Positions 28,662 to 36,546 of a DNA stretch of 64,000 nt are shown here, piece after piece. This stretch comes from Luteibacter rhizovicinus. Its GTDB lineage: Bacteria; Pseudomonadota; Gammaproteobacteria; Xanthomonadales; Rhodanobacteraceae. Every line of letters starts with the position of its first letter. The stretch's first letter is position 1. Where the stretch lies: positions 1-64,000 of the forward strand of contig NZ_SMCS01000011.1 in assembly GCF_004342265.1 (NCBI RefSeq). The letters run 5' to 3'. Under the pieces are notes generated by a model that worked only from the letters and a program-made list of their open reading frames with translations, was not told the origin of the DNA and searched no databases. The position numbers were made by a program, and so were the translations under genes.

Positions 28662-29771
28662 ATGAAACGTAAGGGCTTGTTTTTGCTGATCGGCTTGGCC
28701 CTGGGCGGCGTGGGTGCCGTTCACGCGCAGGACACTGCCGGTGACACGGCTAGCAGCACGTCGTCGAGCTACGACGGCCGCTGGTACATCGCACCGACCG
28801 TTGGCGGTTACTACAACGACACGGACCGCAACACCAACAGCCGTCAGGTTTACTACGGCCTGGGTTTCGGTAAGTTCATTTCGAACAACGCGTCGATCGA
28901 CATCTTTGCCGACCGCACCAAGCGCGACAACGATGGCGTTGGCCATTGGTCGAACAACAGCTACGGCGTTGCCGCCCGTTTCTACGCCGGTGCGTGGGAC
29001 GCATGGCGCCCGTACCTGCTGGCCGGTGTGATGGGCAGCTACCACCACAACCCGTCGGATAACGGCTGGTCCCCGGCCGCCGAGCTCGGCGTCGGCGTGT
29101 CCAAGACCATCACCGACAGCTCCGACGTCCGCGTCGAAGCCGGCTACCGTTACGATTGGGACGACAAGACCGTCTCCAAGAACAACGGCTACGGCGACTG
29201 GTTCCTCGGCTTCTCGATCGTTTCCCGCTTCGGTGCTCCTCCGGCCGCTCCGGCTGCGCCCGTTGCCGTTGCTCCGGCCGCTCCGGATTGCTCCACCCTC
29301 GACAGCGATGGCGACGGTGTGAACGATTGCGACGACAAGTGCCCGAACACGCCGGCTGGCACGATCGTCGGTCCGGACGGTTGCCCGCAGAAGGTCGTCA
29401 TCGACCTCCGTGGCGTCAACTTCAAGTTCGATCGTCCGAAGAAGGGCGAGAAGAACATCGGTCCGAGCCTGCAGGAGCCGACCAGCGAATCGCTGGGCGT
29501 CCTCGACCAGGCTGTCGACACCCTGCAGCGTTACCCGCAGGTCAAGGTCATGGTTGCCGGTTACACGGATAGCGTTGGTAAGGACGCGTACAACCAGGGT
29601 CTCTCCGAGCGTCGCTCGAAGATCGTGTACGACTACCTGACGGCCCACGGCATTGGTGCCGACCGTCTGGAAGGCCCGGTTGGCCACGGTAAGAACAACC
29701 CGATCGACACGAACGACACGGCCGAAGGCCGCGCTCGCAACCGTCGCACCGAGCTGCAGGTTCAGCAGTAA
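28662..29771 (+). CDS. OmpA family outer-membrane porin/anchor
   Basis: A 369-residue protein with a signal peptide (1-22, ending VHAQD), an N-terminal eight-strand OmpA-type barrel (about 30-190) and an Ala/Pro hinge. A type-3 thrombospondin calcium repeat follows (DSDGDGVNDCDDKCPNTPAG). The C-terminal OmpA peptidoglycan-binding domain shows VAGYTDSVGKDAYNQGLSER and GHGKNNP, with Asp and Arg residues for diaminopimelate contact. It anchors the outer membrane to the wall. GAGGAGA lies 6 bases before the ATG. Codon use is strongly biased, as for an abundant protein, and it has its own promoter and terminator. Confidence 0.93.
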   Translation: MKRKGLFLLIGLALGGVGAVHAQDTAGDTASSTSSSYDGRWYIAPTVGGYYNDTDRNTNSRQVYYGLGFGKFISNNASIDIFADRTKRDNDGVGHWSNNSYGVAARFYAGAWDAWRPYLLAGVMGSYHHNPSDNGWSPAAELGVGVSKTITDSSDVRVEAGYRYDWDDKTVSKNNGYGDWFLGFSIVSRFGAPPAAPAAPVAVAPAAPDCSTLDSDGDGVNDCDDKCPNTPAGTIVGPDGCPQKVVIDLRGVNFKFDRPKKGEKNIGPSLQEPTSESLGVLDQAVDTLQRYPQVKVMVAGYTDSVGKDAYNQGLSERRSKIVYDYLTAHGIGADRLEGPVGHGKNNPIDTNDTAEGRARNRRTELQVQQ

Positions 29772-29790
29772 GGTTTCATCGGTAGTAACG

Positions 29791-29820
29791 AAAAAGCCCG
29801 GCGAAAGCCGGGCTTTTTTT
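29791..29820 (+). terminator. intrinsic terminator of the ompA-like gene
   Basis: AAGCCCGGC-GAAA-GCCGGGCTT followed by TTTTT: a strong GC stem with a GAAA tetraloop, 20 bases after the stop. The A-run on the left also makes it usable from the other strand. Confidence 0.95.
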
Positions 29821-29854
29821 ATGCCTCGTCCACTGTGCGGACCTGGGCTTGCCG

Positions 29855-29892
29855 CTTTCTGTGGGAGCGCGCAGGCGCGCTCCCACAGAAAG
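29855..29892. repeat. fused REP palindrome
   Basis: An 18-bp perfect palindrome with a 2-base centre (arms 29855-29872 and 29875-29892). It appears to be two inverted copies of the CTGTGGGAGCGCGC arm joined with the usual internal CCTGCGCGCGA part lost. It lies between convergent genes. Confidence 0.85.
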
Positions 29893-29911
29893 GGGTATGG
29901 CGTTTGGCCGA

Positions 29912-32371
29912 TCAGAACGTATAGCGAACCCGCCCATACCAATACGCCCCGTTGACCCCGATCGGCGAGATCACGTCATACGGGAAATTTCCCGCGTATG
30001 CGATGTCGGCGATGGAGCGGGTGGGGTATTGATCCGTGATGTTCTGGCCACCAATGGCCAGCGAAAGGCGTTCGGTCGCATGCCACTCGACTTCGGCATC
30101 CAGTTGCCAGCGGGCAGCATAGGTCTGGGTCGGTACGAAGCCGCCGCCGAAGTCGAAGACGCGGGTCGTCGCGCCCTGGCGGGTCAACCGGCCAAGCAGG
30201 GACCAGCGCGGCGCATCCCATTTCGCGGTAAGCGCGCCACGTTGACGCGGGGCCGCGTCGGTCAGCGTATTGCGTTCCTCCAGTCCGAACAGCACGGCGT
30301 CGGCGCCCAACGCGGCGAGCTGGGGTGGCGTGTCACGCACCTTGCGTATCGAGGTCCGGTTATAACTGTACGTGCCGGTCAGCGTGAGGTTGCCGCCATA
30401 GGCGGGATGCCGGTAGTTGGCGACCAGTTCCGCGCCGCGCGTGCGCGTATCCACGGCATTGGTGAAGAACGCGACGCTCTGCACGCCGGGCACACCGTAA
30501 TTCGCGAGGATGTACGACTCCAGGCCGTCGGTCGCGATGGTCTCCGAAAGCGTCACCCGATGGTCCACATCGATGCGATACACGTCCAGCGACGCATCGA
30601 AGTGTTCGCCCAGGCGCGCTGTAAAACCAAGACTGATATTGCGCGACTTCTCGGGTTGCAGCGGTGTCGCGCCAAGGCCGCGAGCAATAGGGTTATTCAC
30701 CGAAAGCACGCGACCCTGCACCAGTTCGCCATTCGCACCGTAGCCGGTGGACGTCGACTCGAAACCCACCTGGCTCAGGGACGGGGCGCGAATATTGTTG
30801 GAGATGGCGCCACGCAGCGCGTAGTTCGGCGTAAAGGCATAGCGACCGCTGAGCTTGCCGGTCCATGCGCTGCCGAAATCGTTGTAATGCTCGTAGCGCG
30901 CGGCGGCGTCCGCGAATAGACGTTCGGTCAGATCCGCGGAAATATCCAGGTACGCGGCACCGACATGGCGGCTGAGATTGGCCGTGTCCTGCGGTGTCAG
31001 GCCACCGCCCGCCTGCGCGCCGATGGGGGCGCCGGCAACAGGACCCACTTCATAGGACGCCGGGTCGCCCGCATAGGTGCGGAATGTCTCGCGACGGTAT
31101 TCCGCACCGGTGGCCACGGTATAAAGCGTCGTTCCCCATTCGACCGAGCGGCTCAGGTCGAGATTGGCGGTGCTTTGCGTGCCTTCGTACTTGCCGATGC
31201 GAAAACTCGTCGGACTATCCGGCCCCAGCGACACGTTGACCGAGTTGCGCAGATCGTAGGCGAAGCTGTTCCCGCCCCAGGTCAGGCTGCCGTCGTAATC
31301 CCATTCGCCGATCCGTCCGCGTGCACCTGCCGTGAGGTTCACGTCGCGGTTGTAGCCCTGCGATTCGGGACGATAGCCGTCCGGATAGATCGCCGGCACG
31401 TTGGCATCGCTGTCCGGATAACGGAAATAGTTGTCGCCGATGGTCCGGCGTTGCGTATAGATGCCGAATGCGTAAGCCCTGACGTTATCGGCCAGCGGCA
31501 GTTCGGCGTTTACCCAGCCGCTGTAGTTCTCGCTTTGCGGATCGCCCGCGGCGTAGTTGCGCTTGCCCTGCAGTGCCAGATTGGCGGGAGATTGATTCTC
31601 CCACGAGGGGATCTGGTCGAAGCCCGCGCGATTGGTGGGTTCGTGCTGGTTGCTTTCGATACCCGCGCGAACGAAGCCGCCGTCGCCGCCCAGGCGCGCA
31701 CCGAACTTGGCGCTGGCGAATCCGCTCTGACCGTCGGTAATCGTGCGGCCCGTCGGTTTGAAATCGGTATGGAATGCGCCGTAGCTCGCGGTCACTTCGC
31801 CGCCCTCGGGCGCATCGTCGAGGATGATGTTCACGACACCGGCGATAGCGTCCGAACCGTATTGCGCACCGGCGCCGTCGCGCAGCACTTCGATGCGCTT
31901 GATCGAGCTGATCGGTATCGCATTGAAGTCCACCGGCGTCGTGCCCCGGCCGATCTTGGTATCGGCGTTGACGAGGGCGGAGGTATGGAAGCGTTTGCCA
32001 TTGACCAGCACCAGCACCTGGTCGGGGCTCATGCCGCGCAACTGCGCCGCGCGCACATGATCCGACCCGCCGGAATTGGACTGCCGAGGAAAATTGAACG
32101 ACGGCAGCAGCGCGGCCAGTGCCTGGCCCAGCTCGCCATTCACGGCGCCGGCGGCGCGCAGGTCTTCGGGCGTCAGCACATCGATGGGCACGGGCGAGTC
32201 GAGTACCGTGCGATCCTTCGAGCGGGTACCGGTCACCACGATCTGGTCCAGCGTCGACGCGGACGCGGGCTGCGCGTCCTGGGCCGTTGCCTCGGAAACA
32301 GATGCATCGAAAACGGACAGGGCGATGGCGATCGCCATCGGAAGTGCGTGCTTACGGTATTGCGACATCAT
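29912..32371 (-). CDS. TonB-dependent outer-membrane receptor
   Basis: An 819-residue active-transport gate for an unidentified ligand. It has a signal peptide (about 1-30) and a TonB box-like DQIVVTGTRS. The plug domain (about 50-170) shows RGMSPDQVLVLVNGKRFH and IKRIEVLRDGAGAQYGSDAIAGVVNII, and a 22-strand barrel ends in YTF. No N-terminal signalling domain is present, so it is not a FecA-type transducer. It resembles the many nutrient receptors of xanthomonads rather than siderophore receptors. AGGGG is 6-7 bases from the first of two adjacent ATGs. No Fur-type site was seen upstream. Confidence 0.88.
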   Translation of the reverse strand: MMSQYRKHALPMAIAIALSVFDASVSEATAQDAQPASASTLDQIVVTGTRSKDRTVLDSPVPIDVLTPEDLRAAGAVNGELGQALAALLPSFNFPRQSNSGGSDHVRAAQLRGMSPDQVLVLVNGKRFHTSALVNADTKIGRGTTPVDFNAIPISSIKRIEVLRDGAGAQYGSDAIAGVVNIILDDAPEGGEVTASYGAFHTDFKPTGRTITDGQSGFASAKFGARLGGDGGFVRAGIESNQHEPTNRAGFDQIPSWENQSPANLALQGKRNYAAGDPQSENYSGWVNAELPLADNVRAYAFGIYTQRRTIGDNYFRYPDSDANVPAIYPDGYRPESQGYNRDVNLTAGARGRIGEWDYDGSLTWGGNSFAYDLRNSVNVSLGPDSPTSFRIGKYEGTQSTANLDLSRSVEWGTTLYTVATGAEYRRETFRTYAGDPASYEVGPVAGAPIGAQAGGGLTPQDTANLSRHVGAAYLDISADLTERLFADAAARYEHYNDFGSAWTGKLSGRYAFTPNYALRGAISNNIRAPSLSQVGFESTSTGYGANGELVQGRVLSVNNPIARGLGATPLQPEKSRNISLGFTARLGEHFDASLDVYRIDVDHRVTLSETIATDGLESYILANYGVPGVQSVAFFTNAVDTRTRGAELVANYRHPAYGGNLTLTGTYSYNRTSIRKVRDTPPQLAALGADAVLFGLEERNTLTDAAPRQRGALTAKWDAPRWSLLGRLTRQGATTRVFDFGGGFVPTQTYAARWQLDAEVEWHATERLSLAIGGQNITDQYPTRSIADIAYAGNFPYDVISPIGVNGAYWYGRVRYTF

Positions 32372-32668
32372 GTAAAACCCCTGGTAAAAGCGTGCGCGAC
32401 GCTACGCCGCGCCCCTGGGCGCGGTCGGATAAAGCGGGAAGCGCGTCGTCAGGCCCGACGCGCGGGCATACATCGGCCCATCGCCACGCAAACGCGGCTG
32501 GCAGGGGCAATGCGATGTATGCGAATGTTCAAAGGGTGCGGTGGGCCATGAGTGGTAGATGCGCTTTGCCCATTTGTTGCATTGCAGTGTAGGCTGTGTC
32601 AATACATCTGGACCGATAGGCGTATGGACGTCCGTACGCCTCACGATATTCGCGTAGGGGTAGAAAGC

Positions 32669-33121
32669 ATGAAATCATGGGCTGGAATCGTCCTGTCGCT
32701 GGCGCTTCTCGCAACGGCGGGCTGTGCCACGGCGCCGCACGCGAGCGAAGGCACGGCAACGCTTACCGGCGATGCCGCGCATCCCGATCGCACCGCGGGA
32801 TGGGTGTCCACCAGCCTGTACTTCGGCCTGGGGCTCGCCGACGGCGGAGCCGGCGTCAGCGAAGCGCAGTGGCGGGCCTTCCTGGACAAGGAAGTGACGC
32901 CACGCTTTCCCGACGGTCTGAGTGTCCGCGACGTCTACGGACAATGGCGAGGCAAGGGCCAGTCCGGCACCGAACGCCTGCGTTCGAAAGAGCTGCTGCT
33001 CCTGTATCCGGACGGTCCGCGTCAGCGTGCGGACGTCGAGGCGATTCGCGCGGCGTGGAAGCGAGACACCGGCGACCAGTCGGTCCTGCGGGTCACCCAG
33101 CCCGCGGACGTGTCGTTCTGA
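32669..33121 (+). CDS. DUF3574 family lipoprotein
   Basis: A 150-residue protein with a lipoprotein signal: LLATAGC places the modified Cys at about residue 19. The mature part has FLDKEVTPRFPDGLSVRDVYGQW, the core of DUF3574, and SKELLLLYPDG nearer the C-terminus. Function is unknown; the small alpha/beta domain resembles a stress-response or binding fold. The ATG has AGGGG 8 bases upstream. Its stop overlaps the next start (TGATG). The 297-base gap upstream, shared with the divergent receptor gene, shows no clear site. Confidence 0.78.
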   Translation: MKSWAGIVLSLALLATAGCATAPHASEGTATLTGDAAHPDRTAGWVSTSLYFGLGLADGGAGVSEAQWRAFLDKEVTPRFPDGLSVRDVYGQWRGKGQSGTERLRSKELLLLYPDGPRQRADVEAIRAAWKRDTGDQSVLRVTQPADVSF

Positions 33122-34704
33122 TGGCCGCTGTGCAGACACGCCGTCGCTTCGGCGGCGGCGACCTCAATGGCTTTCTCGGCCTCGTCGTCGACAACCTGTC
33201 GATCCTGGCCTTCCTGGCGACCGCGCTGATCGGCATCTTCGGATTCCCCGCCGATATCGTCTACCGGCGGATGTTTCCGGGTACCGCGCTTGGCGTGCTG
33301 CTCGGCAATCTCGCCTATACGTGGATGGCGCGGCGACTGGCCCGGCGCACGGGACGCGACGACGTCACGGCCATGCCGCTGGGACTCGACGCGCCCACCA
33401 GCATCGGCATGGCGCTGCTCGTACTCGGCCCGGCCTTCCTCGCCTTTCGCCAGGGCGGCATGGACGCCGACCACGCCGCCGAAGCCACCTGGCAGCTCGG
33501 CATGGCCTCGCTGGTCGTCATGGGCATCCTGAAATTCGTACTGTCGTTCGCCGGCGCATGGGTGCAGCGATCCGTGCCGCGCGCGGGCCTGCTCGGTTCC
33601 ATCGCCGGCATCGCGCTCGTGCTGATGGGTTTCCTGCCGCTGATTGAAATCATGCGCGTGCCCGTCGTCGGTTTCGCCGGGCTGGGCATCGTGCTCTACG
33701 CGCTGGTCGCCCGCCGGCGCCTGCCGTTCGGCGTGCCCGGCGTACTCGCCGCGTTCCTCGTCGGCGTAGCGCTCTATTACGGACTGGGTCCCATGGGCCT
33801 GCTCGGCACCGGTTATCACGCGCCCGCGGCGTGGCAATGGCGCATCGGCCTGCCATGGCCGTCGCTGGGCTTCGTAACCGGCCTTCCCTATACCGTGGCC
33901 TATCTCCCGCTGATCCTGCCCTTCGGCCTGCTGATGGTCGTCGGTGGCATCAACGTCACCGAGAGCGCCCGCGCGGCCGGCGACGACTACCCGACCCGCG
34001 ACATCCTGCTCGTCGAGGCACTGGCGACGCTGGTAGCCGGCGTTTGCGGCGGCGTCGCGCAAACCACGCCCTACATCGGCCAGCCGTCCTACAAAGCGAT
34101 GGGCGCGCGCAGCGGCTACACCTTGCTGACCGGACTCGTCATCGGACTCGGTGGCGTATTCGGCTATCTCTCGAACCTGGTCGAGCTGCTGCCGATCGCG
34201 GTACTCGCGCCGATCCTGGTCTTCGTCGCCATCGGCATCACCACCCAGGCCTTCGAAGCCACGCCGCTCCGCTACGCGGCGGCCGTGGTCTTCAGCTTCT
34301 TTCCGGCCATTTCGCGCATGCTGGCGATCAAACTCGGCGACCCGTCGATTGTCGATCCGGCCCACTATGCGGCGCTCTACGGCGCGAACGACCACGGCAT
34401 TTCCGCCCTGGCCGTGGTCACCATCCTGGGCAACGGCTTCATCATCACCTCGATGGTCTGGGCGAGTTTCGTCGTCGCGATGATCGACGGACAGATACGA
34501 AAAGCCGCAGGCATCGTGCTGCTCGGCGCCGTGCTGACCCTGTTCGGCGTGATCCATTCGGTCGACCCCACCGGCAGCGTCTACCTCCCGTGGCAGCTTG
34601 CCGACGGCGCGCGCGCCATGGTCTGGCAGTTCACCGCCGCGTACGCGGCGCTGGCGGCGGTACTGGCCCTGCTGTCCCTGCAGAGGGAGTCGCGGTTGAA
34701 TTGA
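33121..34704 (+). CDS. NCS2-like permease of unknown substrate
   Basis: A 527-residue protein with about 12-14 TM helices. It resembles xanthine/uracil (NCS2) carriers in overall layout, with a TM1 block DNLSILAFLATALIGIFGFP and a conserved TTPYIGQPSYKAMGARSGYT loop at the expected position of the substrate-site helices. It belongs to a diverged clade usually annotated only as permease, so purine or pyrimidine specificity should not be assumed. It is co-translated with the DUF3574 lipoprotein. Confidence 0.72.
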   Translation: MAAVQTRRRFGGGDLNGFLGLVVDNLSILAFLATALIGIFGFPADIVYRRMFPGTALGVLLGNLAYTWMARRLARRTGRDDVTAMPLGLDAPTSIGMALLVLGPAFLAFRQGGMDADHAAEATWQLGMASLVVMGILKFVLSFAGAWVQRSVPRAGLLGSIAGIALVLMGFLPLIEIMRVPVVGFAGLGIVLYALVARRRLPFGVPGVLAAFLVGVALYYGLGPMGLLGTGYHAPAAWQWRIGLPWPSLGFVTGLPYTVAYLPLILPFGLLMVVGGINVTESARAAGDDYPTRDILLVEALATLVAGVCGGVAQTTPYIGQPSYKAMGARSGYTLLTGLVIGLGGVFGYLSNLVELLPIAVLAPILVFVAIGITTQAFEATPLRYAAAVVFSFFPAISRMLAIKLGDPSIVDPAHYAALYGANDHGISALAVVTILGNGFIITSMVWASFVVAMIDGQIRKAAGIVLLGAVLTLFGVIHSVDPTGSVYLPWQLADGARAMVWQFTAAYAALAAVLALLSLQRESRLN

Positions 34705-34754
34705 GCGGAGCAGGGCGCCACATCGTTCCATTGACTCCTTAAGGAACGTTGCCG

Positions 34755-35285
34755 ATGTCGCTCGCCGACCTTACGAAACTCCCCGGCGTCACCGCCGAGC
34801 CCGTGGCCGTGACCCAGGGCTATGTCTTCAATCACACGATGATCCGTGTGAAAGACCTGGCGGTTTCGCTCGACTTCTACACGCGCGTACTCGGCTTCGT
34901 GCCGGTTCACCGCCAGGATTTCGCCGAGGCCGCGTTCACCATCGTCTACCTCGTCCTGCGCGGGGACCGCTCGGTCATCCCCGACGACGACACCGAACGC
35001 CTGGCCTGGGCGCTGGCCCAGCCGGGCGTGCTGGAACTCACCCACAACCACGGCACCGAGAACGACGCGAACTTCGCGTACCACAACGGCAACAGCGAGC
35101 CGCGCGGTTTCGGTCATCTGTGCGTTTCCGTCCCCGACGTAAAAGCCGCCTGCGCACGCTTCGACTCCCTGGGCGTGCCGTTCCAGAAGCGCCTGGAAGA
35201 CGGGCGCATGAAGCACATCGCATTTATTCGCGATCCGGACGGCTACTGGATCGAAATCCTCCAGCCCGGCCGCATCGACGGCTGA
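34755..35285 (+). CDS. gloA: lactoylglutathione lyase (glyoxalase I)
   Basis: Converts the methylglyoxal-glutathione hemithioacetal to S-lactoylglutathione. The 176-residue single VOC domain is of the long type, with ELTHNHGTEND and GFGHLCVSV. Metal ligands are H27, E94, H121 and E167; the human enzyme has Gln at the first position and E. coli His. AAGGAA sits 8 bases before the chosen ATG. A TTG two codons earlier is too close to it. It follows the permease after 50 bases. Confidence 0.93.
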   Translation: MSLADLTKLPGVTAEPVAVTQGYVFNHTMIRVKDLAVSLDFYTRVLGFVPVHRQDFAEAAFTIVYLVLRGDRSVIPDDDTERLAWALAQPGVLELTHNHGTENDANFAYHNGNSEPRGFGHLCVSVPDVKAACARFDSLGVPFQKRLEDGRMKHIAFIRDPDGYWIEILQPGRIDG

Positions 35286-35356
35286 TACTCAAGCTGTGTG
35301 ATGATCCATGGAGCGCATCGCCCGACCGATGCGCTTCCGACAGCAAAGAGAAACCC

Positions 35357-36007
35357 ATGCACCAGACGCTCGCACCGGTTACCCGCAATCTTCTGATTGC
35401 GAACATTCTGATCTTCGGGCTGCAATTACTGCTGAAAGACGACACCACCGCAGCGCTCACGCGCCTGTTCGCGTTGTGGCCGCTCGGGCCGGACATCGCG
35501 TTACGTCTGGACGACGGCTCGGTCGTCTCGGCGGGATTCCGTCTTTGGCAGATCGTGACATACGCCTTCATGCATGGCGGCATGGCACACATCGTATTCA
35601 ACATGTTCGGTCTGTACATGTTCGGCAGCATGGTCGAGCGCGAACTAGGCGCGCGCCGTTTCGCGATCTACTACTTCACGTGCCTGATTGCCGCCGGTGT
35701 GGCGCAACTGGCCGTGGTCTACTTCTTCGAGCCGGATCGCATGTTTCCGACGGTAGGCGCATCCGGAGCCATCTTCGGTTTGCTCGGCGCCTTCGCGATG
35801 CGATTCCCTCGCGAAAAGCTCATGCTCATTCCGATTCCCATCGGCATTCCCGCGTGGCTGTTCGTGACCGGCTATGGCGTTGCCGAGCTGGCGTTCGGCG
35901 TCACCGGAACCATGGCCGGCGTGGCGCACTTCGCGCATCTTGGTGGGTTGCTGGGTGGCATCGTGTTGATGCGTATCTGGCGCGATCAATTGCCGCGTCG
36001 TTATTGA
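35357..36007 (+). CDS. rhomboid family intramembrane serine protease
   Basis: A 216-residue six-TM protease that cleaves transmembrane segments. The catalytic dyad is S136 in GASGAIFG and H194 in AHFAHLGG, with the oxyanion Asn82 in HIVFNMFGLYMFG. It lacks the cytoplasmic N-terminal domain of E. coli GlpG. Substrates cannot be inferred. It stands alone, followed by a long repeat-filled gap. Confidence 0.9.
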   Translation: MHQTLAPVTRNLLIANILIFGLQLLLKDDTTAALTRLFALWPLGPDIALRLDDGSVVSAGFRLWQIVTYAFMHGGMAHIVFNMFGLYMFGSMVERELGARRFAIYYFTCLIAAGVAQLAVVYFFEPDRMFPTVGASGAIFGLLGAFAMRFPREKLMLIPIPIGIPAWLFVTGYGVAELAFGVTGTMAGVAHFAHLGGLLGGIVLMRIWRDQLPRRY

Positions 36008-36032
36008 GCCAACGCAGGAAAAATCCCGACCC

Positions 36033-36180
36033 CTCACCGTCATTCCGGCGCACGCCGGAATCCGAGGCGAGATAGTCGGTTGTCGCGAGGGTGATGACCG
36101 CTTTCAAGCGAAAACCTCAGCGCTGGATCTTGCCCAACGTGGTCGCTGCGGACCCCGGCGTACGCCGGGGTGACGGTGAG
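36033..36180. repeat. inverted pair of the second REP family (imperfect)
   Basis: CTCACCGTCATTCCGGCG-CA-CGCCGGAATCCG (36033-36064) is mirrored by 36148-36180, where the inner stem reads CCCCGGCG-TA-CGCCGGGG. Compensating changes keep both stems fully paired. The family is shared with the pair at 14612-14713. Confidence 0.8.
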
Positions 36181-36254
36181 GAAGAGGGCGTCGCGAGGCG
36201 ATCGTCGGCATCACGCGCGCATACGGCTCATGCCCCCGGGATTTCCCCACCAGC

Positions 36255-36460
36255 CGGAAGGAAGCCGGGACCACCCAGGTCGCGGCCGGTAGGAGGGCGA
36301 GGGTGGCCGGGCGGAAAAGGCCCCGCAGGGGGAAGGGGCAGGACGCCCCTTCCTTCGTGTGCGGGCAGGAAGCCCGCTCACGAAGCCCCGCCCGGCCACC
36401 CGGGTCGCGAAGCGACCGCCCGACGTGGCCGCGACCTGGGTGGTCCCGGCTTCCTCTGCC
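36255..36460 (+). repeat. structured intergenic element A (full copy)
   Basis: Outer arms 36260-36287 and 36427-36454 are perfect 28-base reverse complements. Inside, 36302-36315 and 36388-36401 form a second perfect 14-bp stem. Three small hairpins are nested or adjacent: GGAAGGGGC/GCCCCTTCC, GCGGGC/GCCCGC and GGTCGC/GCGACC. A diverged copy (other strand) and a truncated copy occur near 43.1 and 49.1 kb. No gene is supported in the 539-base gap between the rhomboid and rapA genes; the open frames here come from its high GC. Confidence 0.8.
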
Positions 36461-36546
36461 TCACCGCCCACGTTGCGACGCTTTACGTCACCACATAAGC
36501 GAGGGAGCGCTCAAACCGCACTCCTACAAAAAGCGATCCGGCGTAC

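Noticed and set aside
33022-34731. A 569-codon minus-strand frame over the permease gene
   Set aside because: The permease on the plus strand has clear membrane segments; the antisense product is a Gln/Asp/Arg-rich shadow.
36255-36460. Possible 6S RNA
   Set aside because: Length and long stem fit loosely, but the perfect outer helix, several side hairpins and additional copies nearby are unlike the single-copy, bulged 6S RNA.
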